DNA from: Olsenella sp. oral taxon 807
Lineage (GTDB): Bacteria > Actinomycetota > Coriobacteriia > Coriobacteriales > Atopobiaceae
Reading direction: 5' to 3'
DNA length: 64,000 nt
Assembly: GCF_001189515.2 (NCBI RefSeq)
Contig: NZ_CP012069.2
Span: 186,001 to 250,000 of the forward strand
Notes under the pieces: generated by a model
What the model was told of the DNA's origin: nothing
Seen by the model: the letters and a program-made list of their open reading frames with translations, nothing else
Database searches by the model: none
Program-made: the position numbers and the translations under genes
Shown here: positions 31,694 to 39,806 of the stretch, piece after piece
Layout of the letters: each line of letters opens with the position of its first letter
How positions within the stretch are numbered: position 1 is the first letter of the stretch

Positions 31694-33091
31694 ATGTCTG
31701 ATAGCTTGGAGGAGGGACGCGAGCGGGACGAGGACGGCATCACCAGGCGTGGTGCCCTCAAGGGACTCGGGGCGTTCGCGGCCGGAGCGGTTGCCACGGT
31801 GGCACTCTCGGGCTGTAGCAGTTCGAGCGCGAACGGTGGCGCAACGGTCGAGGGAACGACGTCAAGCCTCATCGAGACAGACGTTCCCGTCGCCGCCAAC
31901 GACTGGACCGACAATGGAGCCTATGTGCGCAACGTCCAGCGCATGAGCCAAAAGATGCGTGGCGTCGACCATCAGCCCGGAGTGACGTCGGCCCAGCAGA
32001 ACCTGCAGGCCGTTGCCCTCGACATGACGAGTACCGCTACCCGTGATGACTTGATCAAGCTCCTCAAGACCTGGACCACCTATGCCGAGAACCTCTGTGG
32101 CGGCTATCCTGTCAACGGACCCAACTCCGACAAGAACGCCTCGCCGCTCGACTCCGGGGAGGTGTACGACCTCGGCGCCAGCAACCTCACCATCACCTTC
32201 GGCTTTGGGGCGTCGCTGTTCCAGACCGCCGACGGAAAGGACCGCTATGGTCTTGCCTCCATCAAGCCCCAGAAGCTTGATCTGACCATGCCGCATTTCT
32301 CGGGCGACCAGTTGCAGAGCGACGAGTGTGGGGGAGACCTCTTCCTGCTCATTGGCTCCGAGGATCCCAAGGTCGCCTTCCATGCCGCGCGAAACCTCAT
32401 CCGCGCCGCCTACGGCACGGCCACCATACGCTGGAACAAGGTGGGCTACTACCACACGATCTCGCCCGAGGGCTACGCGCATGCGGACCGTGACCTCTTT
32501 GGCTTCAGGGATGGGACAACCGCCCCGAGCGCGGAGGATGAGGACTACATGAACCGGGACGTCTGGATCCAGGATGGCGACGACCCCAACAGCGCTCTCT
32601 ATAAGGGCGGCACCTACATGATGTGGCGCTCCTTCGACATGAAGATCGAGGCGTGGGACCAGCAGACCTTGGCCGAGCAGGAGCGCATCATCGGTCGCAC
32701 CAAGCTCGAGGGCATACCGCTTTCGGGTGGCGAGGACGAGACGGCCGAACCCGATCCCAGCGCCACGGATGAGGATGGCAACCCGCTCATCGATCCCAAG
32801 AGCCATGTGGGGCTCTTCTCGTCCTTACGGCACTCGTCTGGTCACACGATGTTTCGCTGGGGCTGGAACTTCTCGAATGGCTTCAACGCCGTTGGGCAGC
32901 TCAAGGCGGGCATGCACACCGGCGGCATGGTGAGGGACCCCGAGGAGGACTTCTACGCGTTCATGCGACTCTGGCGTGACTGCGACCTCACCGAGTACAT
33001 GTCGTTTACGAGTTCGGCTGTCTGGCTCATGCTTCCGGGCCTCCAGAAGGACCAGACCTACATTGGCCAGCAGATCTTCGAGGCCGTCTAG
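31694..33091 (+). CDS. efeB: EfeB-type Dyp heme peroxidase, Tat-exported
   Basis: EfeB is a dye-decolorising peroxidase that oxidises ferrous iron or extracts iron from heme outside the cell. The ATG chosen is about 7 bases after AGAGAGG. The N-terminus has the twin-arginine motif TRRGALKGLGAF, a hydrophobic stretch and a lipobox-like LSGC, so it is probably Tat-exported and possibly lipidated. The Dyp motif GFRDGT is present (canonical GXXDG), and the C-terminal half has HSSGHTMFRWGWNF, which should contain the heme ligand region. It has 465 residues. Confidence 0.92.
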   Translation: MSDSLEEGRERDEDGITRRGALKGLGAFAAGAVATVALSGCSSSSANGGATVEGTTSSLIETDVPVAANDWTDNGAYVRNVQRMSQKMRGVDHQPGVTSAQQNLQAVALDMTSTATRDDLIKLLKTWTTYAENLCGGYPVNGPNSDKNASPLDSGEVYDLGASNLTITFGFGASLFQTADGKDRYGLASIKPQKLDLTMPHFSGDQLQSDECGGDLFLLIGSEDPKVAFHAARNLIRAAYGTATIRWNKVGYYHTISPEGYAHADRDLFGFRDGTTAPSAEDEDYMNRDVWIQDGDDPNSALYKGGTYMMWRSFDMKIEAWDQQTLAEQERIIGRTKLEGIPLSGGEDETAEPDPSATDEDGNPLIDPKSHVGLFSSLRHSSGHTMFRWGWNFSNGFNAVGQLKAGMHTGGMVRDPEEDFYAFMRLWRDCDLTEYMSFTSSAVWLMLPGLQKDQTYIGQQIFEAV

Positions 33092-33111
33092 GGGCGGCAG
33101 GGATAGGTGTG

Positions 33112-33137
33112 GGTACCATGCCCTCGGGCACGGTACC
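33112..33137 (+). terminator. Hairpin between efeB and the FMN-binding gene
   Basis: GGTACCATGCCC and GGGCACGGTACC form an 11 of 12 base-pair stem with a 2-base loop. It is not followed by T residues. It may separate expression of efeUOB from the redox genes. Confidence 0.4.
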
Positions 33138-33255
33138 TGCTGCGATCCGCAAACCACAGAGCAGGCGGGGCCTTGCATCGTGAGGGTGTCCAAGAGGGCT
33201 GCCCTGCGCAAGCGAGGCGTTCCGTCGTCCTTGCACGTGTTGAAGGAGCGTGTCC

Positions 33256-33888
33256 ATGGAACATGGGCCTAACAAAAACCTGCTGGTTCGATCGGCTGTC
33301 GTGGCGGGGACGACCCTTGCGCTCGCGGGGTTCAGCACCTACACGGCCCTCTCTGCCGCACGGGCACAGGAGGCGGCTCAGAGCCAGCGCAACTCGGGCG
33401 AGCGAGGAGCGCTGCTCAAGGACGGTACGTTCACGGGCGCTGCTCGTTCGTTCGGAGGCGTCATGCACGTCTCGGTCGTCGTCTCGAACGGCTACATCAC
33501 AAGCATCGAGGTGACTGGTACGGGAGACAACAGCCCCTACTTCGATCGCGCAAAGGAGAAGGTCATCCCTGCGATCGTCGACCGGCAGAGCGTGAGCGTG
33601 GATACCGTGAGCGGCGCGACGTTCTCGAGCAAGGGGATCATGAACGCAATCAACAATGCCCTCGTGTCGGCGGGGGCCATGGAGGGGCAGACTGCGAGGA
33701 CCAACTTGACGACCTCAAGCTCGTCGAAGCCCCACTCGACCGCCGAGCTCAAGAAGCTTGCGCAGCAACGGGCTCCAGAGGCACCTCCCTGGTGGGAGGT
33801 CACCGTCGATGATCTGCTGGGTACCAACGATGACGGTACGGGTGGATATAACTACACGATTCGTCAGGGTTCGGGCGGTACCAACTAG
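33256..33888 (+). CDS. Exported FMN-binding domain protein
   Basis: The 210-residue protein has an N-terminal signal or anchor (SAVVAGTTLALAGFSTYTAL) and one FMN_bind domain. The flavinylation motif DTVSGATFSS is clear; Thr122 in SGAT is the expected site for covalent FMN attachment by ApbE, encoded two genes downstream. The ATG at 33256 lies 7 bases after GGAG, better placed than a GTG six bases earlier. It should carry electrons outside the membrane, probably between the polyferredoxin and an iron reductase step. Confidence 0.88.
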   Translation: MEHGPNKNLLVRSAVVAGTTLALAGFSTYTALSAARAQEAAQSQRNSGERGALLKDGTFTGAARSFGGVMHVSVVVSNGYITSIEVTGTGDNSPYFDRAKEKVIPAIVDRQSVSVDTVSGATFSSKGIMNAINNALVSAGAMEGQTARTNLTTSSSSKPHSTAELKKLAQQRAPEAPPWWEVTVDDLLGTNDDGTGGYNYTIRQGSGGTN

Positions 33889-33899
33889 GGGGCCATCGC

Positions 33900-35006
33900 A
33901 TGAGCGATATCGCAGACGCCACGACGCCCGCGCAGCGCGATGCCAGGTCTGCGGCAGGCGACGCGGGAGATGTCAAGGCAAACAGGGCCGAAGATGGGAC
34001 CGCCCGCAGGTCAGGGCAACAGGTAAGTCCCCGTAAGCGCCGCCATAGCTTCGTGAGGTGGACACGCCTTGGTGTTCAGCTGGTCTTTCTCCTCCTCTCG
34101 CCGCAGGCGTTCTCGACTGCCTTCTCGGCAGCGCGCTCTATCATGGTGAGCCTGGGCAAGGGCGAGGCCATTGAGATGACGGGCTTTACGATTACGCTCG
34201 TGGCCCTCCTCGTCCACACGATTGTGTTCGGTCGTTTCTTCTGCGGCTATGCCTGCGCCTTCGGCACCTTGGGAGATGTGCTCTTTCAGCTTGGAGATGC
34301 TATCCGGCGCAAGCTGCGCCTGAGGTCACTCAGGGTCCCCGACAAGGTGGAGGATGTCCTGCGACTCCTCAAGTACCTTGTCCTTGCGGCCCTGCTCGCA
34401 GGGTCCTTTCTTGGTGCGGGTTCGATCATCAGCTCCGCCTCCCCCTGGACTGCCTTCGGGCACCTTACGAGCCTCTCGCTCGGGAGCATGGGGATCGCGG
34501 GCGGCATCATCCTTCTCGTGCTGATGGTGCCCATGCTTCTCAAGGAGCGCGTGTTTTGCGAGTTTCTTTGCCCGCTTGGCGCACTCTTCTCGCTCATGCC
34601 CATCATCCCCAGGTCAAATCGCCATCGCAATCCCCATGACCTCGCTGGCAGCGCCGGCTGCAAGCGTGCCTGCCCCGTGCGCATCTATCCGCCCGGCGAG
34701 GGCCGGTGGATGGGGGAATGCATCCAGTGCGATCGCTGCGAGTGCGTGGCCAGGCCCGGGTGCGTGACGCTTGGTCCCGCCCTGCAGCGTGCCGAGGAGG
34801 CCCTGCGCCACCAAGGATTCGCATGTGAGGCCAGAGCCGCGTGCGCGAGCGGGTCCCAGCGGCCGGCTGCGCCTCGGCCCTCCTCCTACCTCTTTTGGCA
34901 CGACTATCGCACGCTGAGGGTCGCCGCCCTCGCCCTGGTGCTGCTCGGCCTCTTGTGGCTTGGGGGCACCCTCAACTACCTGCCCGCGTCGCCTCTCGTC
35001 TCCTGA
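33900..35006 (+). CDS. NapH/NosR-like membrane polyferredoxin
   Basis: The 368-residue protein has a polar N-terminus (residues 1-45), about five membrane helices, the paired motifs FFCGYACAFG and FCEFLCPLGAL typical of NapH/NosR/RnfH-like proteins, and a ferredoxin-type region with CKRACP and CIQCDRCECVARPGC. A final helix ends the protein. It probably passes electrons from cytoplasmic donors to the exported FMN protein. It is 11 bases after that gene and 6 bases before apbE. Confidence 0.85.
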   Translation: MSDIADATTPAQRDARSAAGDAGDVKANRAEDGTARRSGQQVSPRKRRHSFVRWTRLGVQLVFLLLSPQAFSTAFSAARSIMVSLGKGEAIEMTGFTITLVALLVHTIVFGRFFCGYACAFGTLGDVLFQLGDAIRRKLRLRSLRVPDKVEDVLRLLKYLVLAALLAGSFLGAGSIISSASPWTAFGHLTSLSLGSMGIAGGIILLVLMVPMLLKERVFCEFLCPLGALFSLMPIIPRSNRHRNPHDLAGSAGCKRACPVRIYPPGEGRWMGECIQCDRCECVARPGCVTLGPALQRAEEALRHQGFACEARAACASGSQRPAAPRPSSYLFWHDYRTLRVAALALVLLGLLWLGGTLNYLPASPLVS

Positions 35007-35012
35007 CGACTG

Positions 35013-35930
35013 ATGGCTGGCGCCCGCCCACCGCTCATAGAGGGCGCGGGGGAGTTCTTTGACACCCTCGTGCGCATTAGGGCTGACTGTGACCAGCGTC
35101 TCATCGATGCCTGCCTGGCGCGCTGTGCCTTCTTTCACGGCACGCTCTCGCGCTTCGACGACACGAGCGATGTCGGACGCATCAACGCCGCAGCCGGCAG
35201 GCGCGTACGCGTCGCTCCCACGACGGCACGGCTCGTCTCTCTTGCGCTGGAGTACTCCCGTCTTACGGGGGGTCTCTTTGACATCACGTTGGGCGTGGTG
35301 CTCGAGCTCTGGGACTTCAAGGAGGGTCGGATTCCCACGAGCTCATCGCTCGAGGAGGCCCTCCGTCATGTGAGCAGCGAGCACGTCCATGTTGTGGGGA
35401 CCCAGGTCTGGCTCGACGACCCCCTTGCCAAGATCGACCTTGGCGGGATCGCGAAGGGTTACGTCGCCGATGACCTTGCTGTGGGTCTGAGGGCTGCCGG
35501 CTGCGAGCATGCCGTCCTCAACCTGGGAGGAAACGTTCTGTGCGTGGGGTCGCGTCCTGACGGCAGTGCCTGGCGGGCTGGTGTCGCGCGCCCCGGTGAG
35601 CCCTTTGGGGACCCCATGGCCCTCTGCCGGCTCAAGGACCAGGGCCTCGTCACGAGCAGTCTCTGTGAGCGGGCGTTCTCTTGCGCAGGGAGACGCTACG
35701 GCCACATCCTCGATCCGCGCTCAGGACACCCCGTCGCAACCGATGTCGCAAGCGTGACACTGCGGACCGAGCATTCGGTGGACGGGGAGACCTTGGGCAA
35801 GAAGCCCTTCTTCTTGGGCATGGCCGAGGCGCTTTCGTACCTCGACTCGCTGGAGGGCGTGGATGCCCTCCTCGTTGGCATGGACGGTAGCGTGGCGCAG
35901 ACCTCGGCGGGCGCCTTCGAGCTGCTCTGA
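35013..35930 (+). CDS. apbE: FAD:protein FMN transferase ApbE
   Basis: ApbE splits FAD and attaches FMN covalently to a Thr/Ser in exported proteins. The 305-residue protein contains DIGGIAKG-like DLGGIAKGYVADDLA, NLGGNVLCVG, and HILDPRSGHPV near the end. The N-terminus has no evident lipoprotein signal, so it may act in the cytoplasm or be anchored by its partner. Its position directly after the FMN-binding protein and the polyferredoxin points to that FMN protein (Thr122) as its substrate. Confidence 0.92.
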   Translation: MAGARPPLIEGAGEFFDTLVRIRADCDQRLIDACLARCAFFHGTLSRFDDTSDVGRINAAAGRRVRVAPTTARLVSLALEYSRLTGGLFDITLGVVLELWDFKEGRIPTSSSLEEALRHVSSEHVHVVGTQVWLDDPLAKIDLGGIAKGYVADDLAVGLRAAGCEHAVLNLGGNVLCVGSRPDGSAWRAGVARPGEPFGDPMALCRLKDQGLVTSSLCERAFSCAGRRYGHILDPRSGHPVATDVASVTLRTEHSVDGETLGKKPFFLGMAEALSYLDSLEGVDALLVGMDGSVAQTSAGAFELL

Positions 35931-35961
35931 CGCCCGTGAGGCTCTTGCCACTGGCGAGGCG

Positions 35962-37047
35962 CTAGCTGTGGGCGAGGCGCCCCAGCGCCCCGTCTATGGC
36001 CGACTTCACGATGGCCGCGTGCTCGTCCGTGGCGTTCAGACACCCTACCCAGATGAGCCTGCCACTGGAGTTCATGCCGCGCTCGACTGAGCCGCCCGTG
36101 CGCTCTACCACGGGCTTTGAGCCCTCACCTTCAAGTGCGGGCACAATCTCGTGGGCGATGTCATAGATGGTCTCGAGGCAGTCAACGGCAAAGCCCGGAC
36201 AGCAAAAGTAGACGCGCGAGCTTTCGTCTCGCCAGCCAGCGAGCACGTCTTTTGCGAGAGGAGACGCCCAGGACTTCTCATGCGGCCCGAAGACGCTCTG
36301 GTAGCAGACGTATATGCTCGCAGGATCGATGCCAAGCTCCCGTGCCACGAGGTCGGCTGTGGCTCTCGTCTGGGACCGGTAGCTGTCACCCGCCCGCTCG
36401 TCCTTGAGGGGAATGGCGTGAAACGAGAGCACCAGGTGCTCATCGCTGGCGTTCGTGAAGCCGGCCTCCGTGATGTGCCGTGCGACCTCGCGGATGTAGA
36501 GCGGGTTGTCAAAGTAGTGGTCTATCACCTGGTAGGGAACGTTCCAGCCAAGCTCGCGTAGGGCGCGACTAAAGGAGTCCACGACCGACTGGGTGATGCA
36601 GTAGGCGCTCTGTGGGTAGAGCGGCAGGAGTATGAGCTGGTCGCAGCCCTGCTCATGGAGCTGCCAGAGCCTAGAGGCGATGGAGGGCTCGCCGTAGCTC
36701 ATGGCGCTCATCACGCTGACGCTGGGCAACTCGCCTGCGCGATCACCCTCGAACAAGGCCTGCACCTTGCGACAGAGCAGCTCCTGGTTGGTGACGAGAG
36801 GGGAGCCCTTCTCTGTCCAGACGAACTGGTAGCGCCTCGAGGACGTGAACTTGCGCTTCGGGAGTATGAGCTTGAACACCAAAAGGTGCCAGAGGAAGAA
36901 GGGAAGCTGCCGTATGCGCGGATCCATGAGGTAGGCACCAAGGTATGCCTCGATGTCATCGGGGGCAGGTGAGGCGGGGGATCCGGTGTTGGCGACGATG
37001 ACGCCTATGCTTCGCGTCGTGCTGTGGGGTGCCGTGTCGTGGGCCAT
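35962..37047 (-). CDS. hemH: Ferrochelatase (HemH/CpfC)
   Basis: Ferrochelatase inserts ferrous iron into protoporphyrin IX or coproporphyrin III. The 361-residue protein has GVIVANTGSPASP at the N-terminus, MSAMSYGEPSI, LPLYPQSAYCITQSVVDSF, and the metal-site histidine in LVLSFHAIPLKD. SVFGPHEKSWASPLAKDVL matches the family signature region, and VYFCCPGFAVDCLETIYDI has clustered cysteines. An upstream GTG could add five residues. No other heme-synthesis gene is visible, so it may serve a salvage route; the EfeB peroxidase next door needs heme. Confidence 0.9.
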   Translation of the reverse strand: MAHDTAPHSTTRSIGVIVANTGSPASPAPDDIEAYLGAYLMDPRIRQLPFFLWHLLVFKLILPKRKFTSSRRYQFVWTEKGSPLVTNQELLCRKVQALFEGDRAGELPSVSVMSAMSYGEPSIASRLWQLHEQGCDQLILLPLYPQSAYCITQSVVDSFSRALRELGWNVPYQVIDHYFDNPLYIREVARHITEAGFTNASDEHLVLSFHAIPLKDERAGDSYRSQTRATADLVARELGIDPASIYVCYQSVFGPHEKSWASPLAKDVLAGWRDESSRVYFCCPGFAVDCLETIYDIAHEIVPALEGEGSKPVVERTGGSVERGMNSSGRLIWVGCLNATDEHAAIVKSAIDGALGRLAHS

Positions 37048-37340
37048 GGTCGTGTCTCTCACGTGTCGGGGTTGGCGCGCTGCCAGACAAGGATAGCCTC
37101 TTGGGGCTCCAGGGGTGTTCTGAGTCCAACCTACCTCACGATCTCGTCACGGCCGCTCGTAACTTCTCACGAGCAGGACAGATGCCCAAGGAGACACGGA
37201 ACAAATCAGCCTGACTCCCCGGCACTTCCTGAGCCCGCTGGACACAGGCCCGAGCCGTCGCCTGCCCTGAGGACCTGCGCCCGGCTGCGGGGGAGGGCCG
37301 TGCGCGCGACCTCGCGGAGGGGCGCATCCCGGCCCAACGC

Positions 37341-38088
37341 CTCACGGAGAGGCGCGGCCCGCGGCTCCCACGTCGCGCAGACTGCGCTTTTCCGTGAGGG
37401 GCGGGGGCCAGAGTGCGCTTTTCCGTAGAATGTGCTTTTCCTCACCTGGGCAAACGCGGCGCTGCCTCACGGAAAAGCGCACTCTGCAACCTGCGCCTCA
37501 CGGAAAAGCGCACTCTGGCCCGCGCCCGCAGAGCACGCCTCACGGAAAAGCGCACTTTGGCCGCGCCCCCGGGGCGCACCTCACCAAAAGACGCACTCTG
37601 GCTGAGGCGTCACCTCCAGAATGCGTCTTTACGTGAGGCGTCTTACGAGAAGACGTACTCTGGCCGTTCTGGAGCTCGCAAAATGCGTCTTTCCGTGACG
37701 TCAAGCCCCAGAATGCGCTTTTCCGTAGAGTGCGCTTTTCCTCACCTGGGCAAACGCGGCGTCGGCTCACGGAAAAGCGCACTCTGCAACCTGCGGCTCA
37801 CGGAGAAGCGCATTCTGCCCAAGCTTCTCACCAAAAGGTGCATTCTGGCCTGATCGACTCACGCAAAGCCGCATTCTGCGATTCCCAGATCGCGCAGACT
37901 GCGCCTTTCGGTCACGTCGCCGCCCGGGGGGCGCGGGGCGCAACCTCCCGCCAGCCTGCGGGGCACTATGGAGAATGCCTCAACTGGGCAAACGCGCTCG
38001 AGCAACCCCCCGCCAGCCTGCGGGGGGGTTGCGCCAGGGCCCGCAAGCCTCGGCCTGGGGCCTGGCCGCACGGAAAGGCGCAGTCTGG
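37341..38088. repeat. Composite intergenic repeat array A, locus 2
   Basis: About fifteen copies of the TCACGGAAAAGCGCACTCTG unit, in both orientations and with variable match, fill this stretch. It includes a 58-base palindrome at 37858-37915 and then the 150-base block (37915-38067) already seen twice near 22.5 and 22.9 kb. A second shared block, ending in CACCTGGGCAAACG, occurs at 37413-37465, 37717-37768 and 22736-22790. The third copy of CCCCGCCAGCCTGCGGGG near 38003-38031 is a strong hairpin. No gene is supported. Confidence 0.9.
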
Positions 38089-38330
38089 GCAGAGGGCCTC
38101 GCTGATGGAGCGCCCCGGGCCAGGCCGGGACACCATCAGGCTGCCAGTTGTGGGCTAAGGAGGTGCCGGGAACTCAGGATCATCCTGACTAGTCGAGAAA
38201 CCGTCCTGTCCGTAAAGAGACTCCCCCGCGAAGGGTCGTCTCCGGGTAAGGGTAAGGTCCAGGTCACACCCCGGCCGGGGTGTCTTGACGTCGGCGCAAC
38301 GGCTGCGGGTTCGGAGTCCGTCCCGGCCAG

Positions 38331-38825
38331 CACTGCCACTCGCCCCTGAGTGTTCCGCCCAGTACGTTCACCGCCGAGTGGCAGTGTGAGACGCACTATC
38401 CAGCACGCTCACCGCCGAGTGGCAGTGTGAGTCGCACTGCCACTCGCCCTTAAGCGTACCGGTCGCACTGCCACTCGGTCCTGATCGTACCGATACGGTA
38501 CGCTCGATGCCGTCTGGCAGTGAGGAACGCACTGCCACTCACCCCTGAACGTGCCGCCCAGTACGCTCACCACCGAGTGGCAGTGTACGGAGCGCTGTCC
38601 CGTACGTTCACCGCCGAGTGGCAGTGTGAGACGCACTACCCGGCACGTTCACCACCGAGCGGCAGTGTGAGACGCACTGCCGCTCGCCCCCGAGCGTACC
38701 GGACGCACTGCCACTCGGCCCTGATCGTACCGATACGGTACGCTCGATGCCGTCTGGCAGTGAGAAACGCACTGCCACTCGCCCCTGAACGCGCCGCCTC
38801 GCACGTTCATCACCGCCCGGCAGTG
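38331..38825. repeat. CACTGCCACTCG palindrome array B, locus 2
   Basis: Roughly a dozen units with core CACTGCCACTCG or its inverse CGAGTGGCAGTG, each next to a GTACGTTCA or GTACGCTCA half, alternate in orientation with short variable spacers. Neighbouring opposite units can form hairpins. A segment of about 90 bases is nearly duplicated (38450-38530 and 38690-38770). It ends ten bases before the stop of the convergent LuxR-type gene. No gene is supported, although several frames are open. Confidence 0.9.
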
Positions 38826-38834
38826 TACGGCGTG

Positions 38835-39806
38835 CTACCTCATGCCGGCCTCTCTCCTGAGGAGCTCCAGGAGTTGCCCCCTGCCGTGCAGGCCCAGCTT
38901 CCCGAGGCCCCGCGCCCTATAGGAGTAGACGGTGGGGAGGGCAACGTGAAGGTGGGACGCTATGCCCGGCGCGGGGACCCCCTCCGCCGTCAGGACGCTG
39001 ACGCTCGCTTCCAGCTGCGTGAGGCCGCGTCCCAGCAGGTAGAGCCTGGGGCGCTCGTCACAGGCGAGCATCGCGTCTGACAGCGCCGCGTCGCGTCCGC
39101 CGCGCGCCGCAAGAGGCACGAGGGCACCTACCGTCCCGAGGACCAGGTAGCCTGCAAGGGCGCTCGCAGGGCCAGTTGGGCTGTTGCCCAGGGCGCGCGT
39201 GCCCGCGAGGGTACAGAGGGATCCGAGCGCTATGGCCGCCTCCGCGTCGCGAGTCCCCGCGCCGTGGGCGTCTCGCCCGGCCGTCCCGCGCGCCCGATGG
39301 AGCGAGAAGACCCCGGTCGCCATCATGGCGCATGTGACCAGTGAAAAGACGGTCACCCCACGATCCCCAAGACAGAGGGAGACGACGAGGGTAGTACACG
39401 GCACGAGCGCGAGGGCCACGACACGGCGTATGCCAGATGCTAGCGGTCGCCCTAAGCTGGCAATTGGCGCGACTCGGCGCAAGGGGCGCACCCGAGCGAC
39501 GAGCTCGGGCAGTGACTTGACCTTGAGCTTTCGGTAAGCCCTGCCGCGATAGGAGCTGACGGTGGGCTCTGACACGTGGAGCGTACCGGCAATGGCGCTT
39601 GCAGGCCAGCCCGAGAGCGTCATGAGAATGACCTGTCTCTCACGGCCACTGAGACTATCCGCCCCCCGCAAGCCCGACAAGCATCTTCTCATAGACCTGG
39701 GGTGCGAACGGAAGTTTGGGTCTTGCTGCCTCCCTGTCCGTACGTGGCTGCGCACTGCGCCGCGATGCTCGTCTGCCCACCACAAGTGCGATGACAAGCA
39801 AAGCAA
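38835..39806 (-). CDS. C-terminal part of a split LuxR-type membrane regulator (two HTH domains)
   Basis: This frame carries a LuxR helix-turn-helix (LSGRERQVILMTLSG, VSEPTVSSYRGRAYRKL), then about four membrane helices (for example RRVVALALVPCTTLVV and LAGYLVLGTVGALVPLA), then a second LuxR-like HTH at the end (LTQLEASVSVLTAEG, VALPTVYSYRARGLGKL). The first roughly 45 residues from the nominal start are a shadow of the neighbouring frame. The real protein most likely continues from the sensor part at 39655-40650 after a one-base frameshift at the G6 tract (39662-39667 on the + strand as C6). A start at 39692 would give a stand-alone protein. Confidence 0.7.
   Translation of the reverse strand: MLCLSSHLWWADEHRGAVRSHVRTGRQQDPNFRSHPRSMRRCLSGLRGADSLSGRERQVILMTLSGWPASAIAGTLHVSEPTVSSYRGRAYRKLKVKSLPELVARVRPLRRVAPIASLGRPLASGIRRVVALALVPCTTLVVSLCLGDRGVTVFSLVTCAMMATGVFSLHRARGTAGRDAHGAGTRDAEAAIALGSLCTLAGTRALGNSPTGPASALAGYLVLGTVGALVPLAARGGRDAALSDAMLACDERPRLYLLGRGLTQLEASVSVLTAEGVPAPGIASHLHVALPTVYSYRARGLGKLGLHGRGQLLELLRREAGMR

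Noticed and set aside
38331-39080. Plus-strand open frames through array B
   Set aside because: They consist of repeat units translated in frame and continue antisense to the LuxR-type gene; no start site or domain supports them.
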